This document shows, piece by piece, positions 44,918-53,257 of a stretch of 64,000 nt of DNA (its first letter is position 1; every line of letters starts with the position of its first letter). A model generated the notes under the pieces. The model was not told the origin of the DNA, did no database searches, and worked only from the letters and a program-made list of their open reading frames with translations. The stretch is taken from assembly GCA_024644405.1 (NCBI GenBank), contig JAHELC010000010.1:1-64000 (forward strand), read 5' to 3'. The position numbers and the translations under genes are program-made. Source of the stretch: Nitrospinaceae bacterium (GTDB lineage Bacteria; Nitrospinota; Nitrospinia; Nitrospinales; Nitrospinaceae).

Positions 44918-45982
44918 ATGCAAATGTGTAACCTCTCCACGAACCTGCCGTCGCAAAATTTTTATACGCTGATTTTATTGGTCTTATTCCTCTGTGCGAC
45001 CGCCGGCTGTGTGTCCGGTCCGGCTCTTTCCAGGCAACAGGAAGTCGTTGCTCCGAAAACCGTGCAACCCGCCGTTGCCGAATTGACAGTCCCCGACGGC
45101 TACGTCGAGCCGATTCCGCCTTTACCGAAAAAGGGATACCTGCTCAAGGAGCTGGCGAAGGACGTATATTTTTTTTCGAACGGTGTCTACAACAACCTGT
45201 TCATCGTAACGTCCGAGGGGGTGATCTTGACCGATCCCATTCGCGGTGCCGGCCCCCTGCTGCAGAAAGCCATGGGGGAGGTGACGACGTTTCCCATAAA
45301 AATTATAATTTATACCCATCCGCACCTGGATCACATCGGCGACGCGTCACTGTTTGCGGAAAACGGCGTCCAGATCATCGCGCACAAGGAAACCCAATTG
45401 CTGTTGCAGCGCTACAAGGACCCGGCCCGTCCGGTGCCGCATATCACATTTGGCGAAAAGTCGGCCATCGAGTTGGGCGGTGTGCGGGTGGATTTGATTT
45501 ATCCGGGCGACGGGCACGGCAAGGGCAACATCATGATCTATCTCCCGCAGAAAAAGTTACTCATGTACGTCGATGTGGCCACACCGAAATCGGTGCCGTT
45601 TAAAAATTTTTCCACGGTCGATATCTACGGCCAGATTGTCGGATTGAAACGCGCTCTGCAGTTGGATTTCGAAACCTATGTCGCCGGGCACCTGTACCGT
45701 CCCGGAAAACGCAGTGAAATGGAGGAGGTGCTGAAGTACTACCTGGCGTCCAAGCGCGCCAACGCCGCAGCTATGAGGCGCGTCAAGATTCGCGAGGTGA
45801 TGCAGAAATCGCTATCGAAAGACATTGAGCGCAAGCTCGGGGAATACTACGAGGCGGTGGCCGAAGAGTGTTATCGTTTGTTAAAGCCGGAATGGAAACC
45901 GCGCCTGATGGGATTCGAAGCCTTCGCCCGCGGCCACTGCGACACCTGGACCGCTTTCCACCGCACTCACAAAGCTCCTTAA
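44918..45982 (+). CDS. Metallo-beta-lactamase-fold lipoprotein
   Basis: A 354-residue protein with a signal peptide and lipobox (CATAGC, Cys about 31), so it is lipid-anchored outside the cytoplasm. The metallo-beta-lactamase motif THPHLDHIG (HxHxDH) binds two metals; GHLYRPGK supplies a later His. N-terminal VYFFSNGVYNNLFIVTSEGVILTDP is typical of the fold. The C-terminal 90 residues are helical. It may be a periplasmic hydrolase; the substrate is unknown. A second ATG lies two codons in. Confidence 0.85.
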   Translation: MQMCNLSTNLPSQNFYTLILLVLFLCATAGCVSGPALSRQQEVVAPKTVQPAVAELTVPDGYVEPIPPLPKKGYLLKELAKDVYFFSNGVYNNLFIVTSEGVILTDPIRGAGPLLQKAMGEVTTFPIKIIIYTHPHLDHIGDASLFAENGVQIIAHKETQLLLQRYKDPARPVPHITFGEKSAIELGGVRVDLIYPGDGHGKGNIMIYLPQKKLLMYVDVATPKSVPFKNFSTVDIYGQIVGLKRALQLDFETYVAGHLYRPGKRSEMEEVLKYYLASKRANAAAMRRVKIREVMQKSLSKDIERKLGEYYEAVAEECYRLLKPEWKPRLMGFEAFARGHCDTWTAFHRTHKAP

Positions 45983-45986
45983 CCGG

Positions 45987-46106
45987 GCGGCGAACCGCCG
46001 CAGGTATGTTTAAAATCGTGAATTGCGAGGGTTACTTTTGGATCGCGCCCTACGGTTTCAACAAAATTTGCTCCGGACTTTGCCCGGGCGGAGGTACTCC
46101 ACCCGG
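45987..46106 (+). repeat. Intergenic repeat family, diverged copy E
   Basis: Left hairpin GCGGCG-AAC-CGCCGC (45987-46001) starts 4 bases after the stop codon of the lactamase-fold gene. It is followed by 19 bp, AATTGCG (46021-46027), a diverged core 2 ending TTTCAAC (46062) and a long right hairpin with a GTA loop (46084-46106, one mismatch). The left half matches copy F. Confidence 0.65.
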
Positions 46107-46112
46107 TAAAAC

Positions 46113-46140
46113 TTGTAAGGTTTTAAGCATTTTCTATACA
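46113..46140 (+). promoter_or_regulatory. Promoter of the ThDP enzyme/aldehyde dehydrogenase pair
   Basis: TTGTAA (46113-46118), a 16-bp spacer and TATACA (46135-46140), about 60 bp before ATG 46203. Confidence 0.5.
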
Positions 46141-46202
46141 ATACACTCGTAATCTTTATGCGTTGGGTTCCCCTATTGCAATAAACAGGAGAAGGTGGTG
46201 CC

Positions 46203-47843
46203 ATGAAAGCGTCTGATTTGTTTGTCCGGTCTCTGGAACAGGAGGGTGTGAAATATATTTTCGGGGTTCCCGGAGAAGAAAACCTCGATTTACTTGAATC
46301 GCTCAGACCCTCCAGCATTCAGTTGATTCTGACGCGTCATGAACAGGCGGCGGGTTTCATGGCGGCCACTTACGGACGTTTGACGGGGAAGGTGGGGGTG
46401 TGTCTGGCCACGCTGGGGCCGGGAGCGACCAACCTGGTGACCGCCGCGGCATACGCGCAGCTGGGCGCCATGCCGATCCTGATGATTTCCGGTCAGAAAC
46501 CCATCAAGAAAAGCAAACAGGGCCGCTTTCAGATTATCGATGTGGTGGAGATGATGAAGCCGATTACCAAATTCACCCGGCAGGTGGTGCACGGCAACAG
46601 CATCCCGGTGCTGATCCGGGAAGCGGTGCGTGTGGCGCAGGAAGAGCGGCCGGGTGCCGTCCATTTGGAGTTGCCGGAAGACATTGCCGCCGAGGAGTGT
46701 ACGGCCACCCCTTATGAAGTCAAACATGCCCGGCGTCCCCATGCAGATGAAGCGGTGATCGACCGGGCGGTTGCGCTGATCCGGGCCGCCAAAATGCCGC
46801 TGGTGCTGATTGGGGCAGGCGCCAACCGCAACCGGACGTGCCGTGCCCTGAGCCAATGGGTCGATAAGGCCGGTCTCTACTTCTTCAACACGCAAATGGG
46901 CAAGGGGGTGGTGGATGAACGGCATCCCCGTTTCCTCGGAACGGCGGCCCTTTCCAGCAAGGATTACCTGCACTGCGCGATCGATCGCGCCGACCTGATC
47001 ATCAATGTCGGCCACGACGTGATCGAAAAGCCGCCGTTCTTCATGGAGGAAGGCGGATCGAAAGTCATTCACATCAATTATTTTTCCGCCCAGGTCGACG
47101 AGGTGTATTTCCCGCAGTTGGAAGTGGTGGGGGATATCGCCTGGAGCATTGACGAACTGACCGCCCGGCTTGAAAAAGAGAAGCACTGGGATTTCGATTA
47201 TTTTAAACGGATCAAAAACGAGGTCGAAATTCACGTGGAGGAAAAAAGCAAAGACGCGCACTTCCCGGTTCTCCCTCAGCATCTGGTGGCCCAGGTGCGA
47301 AACGCCATGCCGGATGACGGCATCATCACCCTCGACAACGGTATTTATAAAATCTGGTTCGCCCGGAATTATAAATCCTACGCCACCAATGCGGTTCTGC
47401 TGGACAACGCCCTGGCTACCATGGGAGCGGGACTGCCCTCGGCTATGGCCGCCAAGATCGTTTACCCGGAGAAAAAGGTCATGGCCATTTGCGGCGACGG
47501 CGGTTTTATGATGAACTCCCAGGAACTGGAAACGGCGGTGCGGTTGAAACTGGATCTGGTCGTGCTCATCCTGCGCGACGACGCCTATGGGATGATCAAA
47601 TGGAAGCAGGCGGGCATGGGGTTCAAGGATTTCGGGCTGGATTACGGAAACCCCGACTTCGTGAAATACGCCGAAGCTTACGGGGCCATGGGGCATCGCC
47701 TGGAGACCACCGACCAACTCGCCGGATTCTTCAAGACCTGCCTGGATGCCCCGGGCATTCACCTGGTTGAGGTGCCCGTCGATTATTCCGAAAACCAAAA
47801 GGTGCTGATTGAAGAACTGAATGCCATTACCTGTATTTTATAA
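46203..47843 (+). CDS. ThDP-dependent acetolactate synthase-like enzyme
   Basis: A 546-residue thiamine-diphosphate enzyme with the three-domain IlvB/AlsS layout. It has FGVPGEENLDLLESL, the activating glutamate in TRHEQAAGFMA, a central FAD/alpha domain and the ThDP motif GDGGFMMNSQELETAVRLK ending LRDDAYGM. It probably condenses or decarboxylates a 2-keto acid. The RDD in place of the common NN at the end of the ThDP motif and the neighbour aldehyde dehydrogenase argue for a role other than valine synthesis. No ilvN or ilvC is nearby. An AGGAG site precedes the ATG. Confidence 0.85.
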   Translation: MKASDLFVRSLEQEGVKYIFGVPGEENLDLLESLRPSSIQLILTRHEQAAGFMAATYGRLTGKVGVCLATLGPGATNLVTAAAYAQLGAMPILMISGQKPIKKSKQGRFQIIDVVEMMKPITKFTRQVVHGNSIPVLIREAVRVAQEERPGAVHLELPEDIAAEECTATPYEVKHARRPHADEAVIDRAVALIRAAKMPLVLIGAGANRNRTCRALSQWVDKAGLYFFNTQMGKGVVDERHPRFLGTAALSSKDYLHCAIDRADLIINVGHDVIEKPPFFMEEGGSKVIHINYFSAQVDEVYFPQLEVVGDIAWSIDELTARLEKEKHWDFDYFKRIKNEVEIHVEEKSKDAHFPVLPQHLVAQVRNAMPDDGIITLDNGIYKIWFARNYKSYATNAVLLDNALATMGAGLPSAMAAKIVYPEKKVMAICGDGGFMMNSQELETAVRLKLDLVVLILRDDAYGMIKWKQAGMGFKDFGLDYGNPDFVKYAEAYGAMGHRLETTDQLAGFFKTCLDAPGIHLVEVPVDYSENQKVLIEELNAITCIL

Positions 47844-47872
47844 TTACATGTTCATTCATGCAGGGAGGATCG

Positions 47873-49267
47873 ATGTCCGGTAAACTCAAAATTCTTTCGC
47901 CGTTCGACGGTCACCTGATTTCGGAAGTTGCCTGGAACGACGCCAGGAAGCTGGAGAAGATGCTTGCTACGGCGCAACGGTTGGCAGAAAACCCGGACCA
48001 CCAGATTCCCGTACCTGATCGTATAAAGATTCTTGAGAAAACTGCACAGTTAGTCGAAGGCCAAATTGAAAAATTTGCACGGCAGGCGGCGGAAGAAGGC
48101 GGTAAGCCGCTGATCGATTCGAGGGTCGAGCTGGACCGCGCGGTGCAAGGCATTCGGGAAGCCGCGAATTCCATCCCCCAATTGACGGGACGTGAGATAC
48201 CGATGAATCGGACCGACTCGTCGATGCACCGGATGGCTTACACCCGGCGCGAGCCGATCGGTGTGGTGGCGGCGGTCAGCGCGTTCAATCATCCGTTCAA
48301 CCTGATCGTGCACCAGGTGATTCCGGCCGTTGCGGTGGGATGCCCGGTGATCGTGAAACCGGCGTTGACCACGCCGCTTTCGTGTTTCAACCTCGTCAAC
48401 TGCCTGTACGAAGCCGGACTTCCCAAAGAATGGTGCCATATCCTGGTGTGCGATAACGACGTGGCAGAAAAACTGGTGACCGATTCCCGTGTCGCTTTTT
48501 TTTCGTTCATCGGCTCGGCTAAAGTCGGCTGGCACCTGCGCTCCAAACTGGCGCCCGGGACTCGATGTGCATTGGAGCATGGCGGCGCGGCTCCCGTCAT
48601 CATGGATGAGACCGCGGATTTGAAAGACGCTCTGCCCTTACTGGCGAAGGGTGGCTTCTATCATGCCGGGCAGGTCTGTGTGTCCGTGCAACGCGTGTTC
48701 GCGCATGAGTCCATCGTCGATGCCGTCGCCTCCGGTTTGACCGATCTCGCCAAAAAGCTGGTGGTGGGCGATCCCACCGACGCCTCAACGGAAGTCGGTC
48801 CTCTCATTCTCGAGCGGGAAGTGAACCGGGTGGCCGAATGGGTGGAAGAAGCCAAATCAGCGGGAGCGAAGGTGCTGACCGGCGGCAAAAAAATCGGAAA
48901 GACCTGTTACGCGCCGACGGTTCTGCTGAATCCTCCCGACAAGGTGAAAGTTTCGCGGGAAGAAATCTTCGGGCCGGTGGTTTGTGTCTATGCCTACAAG
49001 GACCGTTTGGAGTCGATCGAGCGCGCCAACCAGATTCCCTACTCGTTTCAGGCTGCTGTATTCACAAAAAATATCGATACTGCGCTCGACTCCGCGAAAC
49101 GTTTGAACGCCGCCGCGGTGATGGTGAACGATCATACCGCGTTTCGCGTGGACTGGATGCCGTTCGCCGGACGCAAGGCTTCGGGACTGGGAGAGGGCGG
49201 CATCCTGCCGGCCATGCAGGAGATGACCGAGGAAAAAATGATGGTGTTCCGCTCGCCGGGTCTCTAA
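47873..49267 (+). CDS. NAD(P)-dependent aldehyde dehydrogenase
   Basis: A 464-residue ALDH-superfamily enzyme. It has VVAAVSAFNHPFNL, the cofactor loop with IVKPALTTPL, the general-base Glu in CALEHGGAAPVI, the catalytic Cys in HAGQVCVSVQRVF and EEIFGPVVCVY. I start at ATG 47873, which has a perfect GGAGG site. The gene is 29 bp after the ThDP enzyme, so the pair may decarboxylate a 2-keto acid to an aldehyde and oxidise it; this is an inference. Confidence 0.88.
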   Translation: MSGKLKILSPFDGHLISEVAWNDARKLEKMLATAQRLAENPDHQIPVPDRIKILEKTAQLVEGQIEKFARQAAEEGGKPLIDSRVELDRAVQGIREAANSIPQLTGREIPMNRTDSSMHRMAYTRREPIGVVAAVSAFNHPFNLIVHQVIPAVAVGCPVIVKPALTTPLSCFNLVNCLYEAGLPKEWCHILVCDNDVAEKLVTDSRVAFFSFIGSAKVGWHLRSKLAPGTRCALEHGGAAPVIMDETADLKDALPLLAKGGFYHAGQVCVSVQRVFAHESIVDAVASGLTDLAKKLVVGDPTDASTEVGPLILEREVNRVAEWVEEAKSAGAKVLTGGKKIGKTCYAPTVLLNPPDKVKVSREEIFGPVVCVYAYKDRLESIERANQIPYSFQAAVFTKNIDTALDSAKRLNAAAVMVNDHTAFRVDWMPFAGRKASGLGEGGILPAMQEMTEEKMMVFRSPGL

Positions 49268-49297
49268 ACTTAGCCCTCATTTAAAAAGGATCAGTTG

Positions 49298-49753
49298 ATG
49301 AACAAGAAAAAGCTGGAACCACTCGCCAGGGATTTAAGGAAAGAACCGCCGCGAAGTCCCAGAGAGGTTTTGGGCGGCTATGTCATTCTCGCCCGCTGTC
49401 TCGACAAATGCCGCGCGTTCCTGTTGGGAATGAATGGGGAATACAATTACTGGTACTGCTCGCTGTGCAGTCAGCTGGAGGAATTTTCGGGAGTCGACCA
49501 CGAGGTCATGAAAGAATTTGTAGCAACGGGAGCGACCGATGAAGAAGTCGCGGTATGGTTTAAGGAGCAATCAAAAATCAAAGATTCGCTGGAGATCATC
49601 CGGTGGAACAATAAAATGCGGGATATGCGGTTGAGCGAAATGTCAGACGACGCCCAGGAGTACCTCGAAAAGTACAACCGGGAAACGCTGCCCCTGCACC
49701 CGCCCGTCTATGTCTGGTTCGACGTCTATGATATAGAAGAGGGCCGGTTGTAG
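49298..49753 (+). CDS. DUF5069-family protein
   Basis: A 151-residue protein with the DUF5069 signature PRSPREVLGGYVILARCLDKCRAFLLG near the N-terminus. A conserved middle (EYNYWYCSLCSQLEEFSGV) and GATDEEVAVWF follow. Function is unknown; the cysteine-rich centre (YCSLC) could bind metal. It may belong to the same transcript as the two preceding genes (30 bp gap). The ATG at 49298 with AAAGGA upstream is preferred over the TTG just before it. Confidence 0.85.
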   Translation: MNKKKLEPLARDLRKEPPRSPREVLGGYVILARCLDKCRAFLLGMNGEYNYWYCSLCSQLEEFSGVDHEVMKEFVATGATDEEVAVWFKEQSKIKDSLEIIRWNNKMRDMRLSEMSDDAQEYLEKYNRETLPLHPPVYVWFDVYDIEEGRL

Positions 49754-49802
49754 CCTCGAGCACCATTTTAATCCCGTGATCCTGTGAATAGGATGTCATG
49801 TC

Positions 49803-50024
49803 TTATGTCTGCAATTCCATATAGAACCACAACACAAGCCATATTTCCAAAGCCATAAAAAGTAGAGATATCAAAATATCAAAAATAATGCTCAGGATAT
49901 TTGATTGCCTCCACTCGAAGAAGCATTCTCTCCGATATTTCCTGGAAAACAGAAACGCCCAACCCCGATAAATCTGCGGGCAGGCACTATTGATTTCCGT
50001 TGCGATTTCTAAAAAATTCCACAT
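49803..50024 (-). CDS. Possible small membrane protein
   Basis: A 73-codon frame with an aromatic-rich N-terminal half and one convincing membrane helix (ILSIIFDILISLLFMALEIWLVLWF). There is no ribosome site before the ATG and no known relatives that I recognise. It is AT-rich and lies at the edge of a long spacer. It could be real or a chance frame. Confidence 0.35.
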   Translation of the reverse strand: MWNFLEIATEINSACPQIYRGWAFLFSRKYRRECFFEWRQSNILSIIFDILISLLFMALEIWLVLWFYMELQT

Positions 50025-50060
50025 GATTCTATTATGCCCGATAGCGCTTTAAAAATGACC

Positions 50061-50088
50061 AGCGAAATTTGCTCCAGCGCTTCGCTGG
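50061..50088 (+). repeat. Intergenic repeat family, right-half fragment G
   Basis: AGCGAAATTTGCT followed by hairpin CCAGCG-CTT-CGCTGG (50074-50088). The order AGC, ten bases, hairpin matches the right end of copies C and D. Cores 1 and 2 are not recognisable. Confidence 0.4.
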
Positions 50089-50201
50089 CGGGGGTTTGGT
50101 AGAGGGTCTATATTAGTAAGTAGGGAAGGGGTTTGAGGTCTTCTTCCTGGAGTGAGTTTAGGGGGTTAGGAAGTGCGGACGGGTCCATCTACCATCCCTG
50201 A

Positions 50202-50399
50202 CTGAAGCAACAGAGGATCAGTTGGGATGTGGACTGGGTGAACCCGCCCGTTAAGACCGGGGGTGGTCAGAATTTCGATATGCTTTCATCCCGGACGATG
50301 GACGCCATCGTAGGGAAAACGGATATACCGGCGGACTTGGTCATAAGTATATTTGACCAAAATTTAAAGAGAGTCAGTGCCGGGTGGTTCCCAGGCTAG
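50202..50399 (+). pseudogene. Possible coding remnant
   Basis: A 65-codon frame after a TGA at 50199 that reads like a real protein end, including SWDVDWVNPPVKTGGGQ and MDAIVGKTDIPADLVISIF, ending in TAG. There is no ATG with a ribosome site at its start; a GTG at 50238 is possible. It may be the tail of a decayed gene. Family not recognised. Confidence 0.3.
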
Positions 50400-50557
50400 C
50401 AATAGCCAACCTGCACGACTCCATCCCGCCGGAATTTTTTATCTCTCTTCCAATGATTTATCCGCCGGTTTGAAGGGTCAATTGGTCGTTTCGAGCCAGG
50501 AGCATCTTTTCCGGTGCCCCTTTTAGGACGAATTGTTTTTTTACAAAAAAATAAGGA

Positions 50558-51559
50558 TTAAGAACCGGGATACAACTCCAGGATGGTGGGGACGTGGGTG
50601 TGGGCGTGGGCGGGCATGCGACCGCCGAGGTGGGTCACCACCTGCCCGGCGCAGTAGGAACCGAGGATGGCCGATTCTTTCAGGCCGTGATTGTGGATGA
50701 GTCCGTACAGGGAACCGGCCGCGAATAAATCGCCCGCGCCGGTGGTGTCGACCGGCTTCACTTGAAACGGGTCGATATGAATTTTGGCGTGTTGCGAATT
50801 GGCGGCCCACGATCCTTCAGCCCCGCGCGTCATGAACAGGGTATCGACCAGTCCTTTCAATTCGGCGAAGGCCGGTTCGTCTTTTGTCTGGTTGGTCATC
50901 GCCCGCGCTTCGACGTTGTTGCAGTACAGAATGTCTACCTTCCAGCGGATGAAATCGATCAGAGATTCCATATAGGTGTTGACGACGAACGCGTCGCTCA
51001 AAGTGAAGGCGACGGGCACGCCGGCCTGCCGTGCGACATCCGCCATTTTCATCGCGGCTTCCCGGGTTTCGTCACCGGTCCACAGGTAGCCTTCGATGTA
51101 GACGGTGCGTGCTTCCTTGACGATGGTGGCGTCGACGTTGTCGGGATGCAGGTCGGACGAGATGCCGAGGTGGGTGAGCATGGTGCGTTCGCTGTCCGGT
51201 GTGATGAGGATCAGGCAGGTGCCGGTGCCGTCGGTCTTCGAATCCGGACCGGGAAAGCCGACGCCGCAGTCTTTCATGTCGTCCGTGTAATGCTTGCCGT
51301 AGGGGTCGTCGGCGACGCGCCCCAGGTAATACCCTTTGCCGCCGAGGGCCGAGAAGCCGTGGATGGTGTTGGCGGCGGACCCGCCGGAAACGATCTTCTG
51401 CGTGTGGTTGGAGATGTGCGCCAGGGTCTGGTCCTGGTTTTCCTTGGTGGACAGCGTCATGCCGCCCTTGGTGACTTCCAGTTGGTGCACCAGGTCCTCA
51501 GGGACTTGCACTTCGATATCCACCAGCGCGTTGCCGATACCCACCAGGTCGTAACTCAT
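50558..51559 (-). CDS. PfkB-family sugar/nucleoside kinase
   Basis: A 333-residue ribokinase-superfamily protein. It has the first signature SGGSAANTIHGFSALGGKGYYLGRVADDPYG and the second, DTTGAGDLFAAGSLYGL, with the catalytic Asp. The early GIGNALVDIEVQV and the overall shape are close to adenosine-kinase-like members (KARI group), so adenosine or a sugar could be the substrate. Monocistronic. Confidence 0.88.
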   Translation of the reverse strand: MSYDLVGIGNALVDIEVQVPEDLVHQLEVTKGGMTLSTKENQDQTLAHISNHTQKIVSGGSAANTIHGFSALGGKGYYLGRVADDPYGKHYTDDMKDCGVGFPGPDSKTDGTGTCLILITPDSERTMLTHLGISSDLHPDNVDATIVKEARTVYIEGYLWTGDETREAAMKMADVARQAGVPVAFTLSDAFVVNTYMESLIDFIRWKVDILYCNNVEARAMTNQTKDEPAFAELKGLVDTLFMTRGAEGSWAANSQHAKIHIDPFQVKPVDTTGAGDLFAAGSLYGLIHNHGLKESAILGSYCAGQVVTHLGGRMPAHAHTHVPTILELYPGS

Positions 51560-51680
51560 AATATTTCCAGTGCTGAATAAGGGTGAATTAAAAGTTTCCT
51601 TGCTAGATGTAATGGCTCCTTCCGGTCGTCTTGCCCGGGAGTCGTGACGAAAGCATACGGTGCGTGACGGAAATTGTCAA

Positions 51681-51709
51681 TTGCATTGAAATAATTACGC
51701 TTGTACAAT
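51681..51709 (+). promoter_or_regulatory. Promoter close to the dacB start
   Basis: TTGCAT (51681-51686), 17-bp spacer, TACAAT (51704-51709). The predicted transcription start is about 51716, the A of the dacB ATG, so the mRNA might be leaderless. Confidence 0.35.
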
Positions 51710-51715
51710 TTAAAG

Positions 51716-53257
51716 ATGCACTTCGCTTCGATACAAAAACAACTCTTCTGCGCCGTTCTCGGTTGGGCGCTATTTTTAATACCGGGGCCCGGGCTGGCTG
51801 AGGATTATGAGACCAGCGTCGACCCCGCTGTCGTTAATTTTCGCAACGCGGTCGATTCGGTATTTGAGCAGTCCTGTCACAAGGGATTACGCGTCGGCGC
51901 CAAGTTCTATTCGCTGGATCGCCAGCAGGTGATCTACGCCCGCAACAGCGACAGCCTGTTCACGCCCGCCTCCAACATGAAAATGTTCACCTCCGCCATG
52001 GCGCTCAAGAAAGTGGGGCCGGATTACCGGTTTCATACCCGCCTGTACACCAACGGCAGGATTCAGGGTACGGTGCTCAAGGGTGATTTGTACCTCAAGG
52101 GCTTTGGCGATCCCAGCCTGGTGACGGAGCAGATGTGGATCCTGGTGAACGAGTTGAAGAATCTGCCCCTCACCAGAATCGAGGGGAACATCATCGCCGA
52201 CAACAGTTATTTCGACAGGCAGGGTAAGTTGAAAACCTGGACTTCCTACAAGGGTCCAGAGGCATACCTGGCGCCGATGGGGGCGCTTTCGTTCAACTTC
52301 AATACCGTGACGGTTTATGTCGAACCGGGAAAAAGACCGGGGGACAAGCCGCGCGTGGTGGTGGACCCGGATATCGAATATTTCCGGGTAAGAAACAAAG
52401 CGGTGACCACTGTGAACAAACGGAGCCGGCGTAAATTGATCGTCAACCGTCTGGAACGCAAACATCACGACGAGATCGTCATCAAGGGGCGGCTCCCCAA
52501 AAACGTGGCGCGCAAGAAATTTTATCTGAACATTACCGATCCGCAGCGATACACAGCCCTGGCTTTCGAACGGTTTCTCAACCAGGCCGGGGTGCGGGTG
52601 GCCGGTAACGTGAAGAGGGGACGGGTGCCCGAAGGCGCCACTTTAGTGCTGGATCATGAATCGCCGCCGCTGGGAAGGATTCTGCGGGGCCTCAACAAGT
52701 TCAGCAACAACTTCATCGCCGAACAGATTCTTAAAACCCTCGCCGCCCAATTCATGGGTGAGCCGGGAACCACGGAAAACGGCGTCCTGTTGCTGCAGGA
52801 GTATATGCAGGAACTCGGATTTTCCCCCGATCAGTACCGTATGGTCGATGGCTCCGGCCTGTCCAAGACCAACCTGATCACTCCCGACCAGGTGATCGCC
52901 CTGTTGGAAGACGCACACTCCGATCTCAGCATTTTCCCCGAGTTCATTTCCGCGCTGGGGGTGATGGGCCTCGATGGCAGTGTGGAAGACCGAATGGACC
53001 ACAATAAAGAAGCGCAGAAGATTCGCGTGAAAACGGGAACCCTGAATCATGTCAGCGCGCTGTCCGGATACTTTCAATCCCAGGACGGCGAACGGTTCGC
53101 GTTTTCTATTCTGTTGAACGATGTACAGTGTTCCAACGGCAAGGCGATGAAACTGGAAGATGAAATTATGGAAATTGCCTTGAAATTTCAGCGGGAGGAA
53201 AACGCTGAAGAAGAACCTCAGATTCAGTTTGGCGGGGGAATTCTGAAGCAGGATTAG
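51716..53257 (+). CDS. dacB: D-alanyl-D-alanine carboxypeptidase/endopeptidase (PBP4-type)
   Basis: An S13-family penicillin-binding protein of 513 residues with a signal peptide (ends near GLA). Active-site motifs are SNMK (SxxK in TPASNMKMF), SNN (SxN in KFSNNFIAEQ) and KTGT (VKTGTLNHVS). The domain inserts between SxxK and SxN are present, as in DacB. It trims or cuts peptidoglycan cross-links in the periplasm. No ribosome site is seen before the ATG at 51716 and a TTG lies at 51701. Its stop overlaps the convergent gene by 4 bp. Confidence 0.93.
   Translation: MHFASIQKQLFCAVLGWALFLIPGPGLAEDYETSVDPAVVNFRNAVDSVFEQSCHKGLRVGAKFYSLDRQQVIYARNSDSLFTPASNMKMFTSAMALKKVGPDYRFHTRLYTNGRIQGTVLKGDLYLKGFGDPSLVTEQMWILVNELKNLPLTRIEGNIIADNSYFDRQGKLKTWTSYKGPEAYLAPMGALSFNFNTVTVYVEPGKRPGDKPRVVVDPDIEYFRVRNKAVTTVNKRSRRKLIVNRLERKHHDEIVIKGRLPKNVARKKFYLNITDPQRYTALAFERFLNQAGVRVAGNVKRGRVPEGATLVLDHESPPLGRILRGLNKFSNNFIAEQILKTLAAQFMGEPGTTENGVLLLQEYMQELGFSPDQYRMVDGSGLSKTNLITPDQVIALLEDAHSDLSIFPEFISALGVMGLDGSVEDRMDHNKEAQKIRVKTGTLNHVSALSGYFQSQDGERFAFSILLNDVQCSNGKAMKLEDEIMEIALKFQREENAEEEPQIQFGGGILKQD

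Larger units (their letters stand above)
50025..50557. other. Long spacer with a repeat fragment and a coding remnant
   Basis: It holds a right-half repeat fragment (50061-50088), an open frame without a clear start (50202-50399) and a 7-bp A/T palindrome TTTTTTT-AC-AAAAAAA (50536-50551) after the PfkB gene. I see no complete gene or RNA gene. Confidence 0.5.

Noticed and set aside
46290-47798. 502-codon frame on the minus strand
   Set aside because: Antisense shadow of the ThDP enzyme, with no recognisable domain.
50536-50551. Terminator of the PfkB gene
   Set aside because: The palindrome is pure A/T with a two-base loop and no GC stem, too weak to call.
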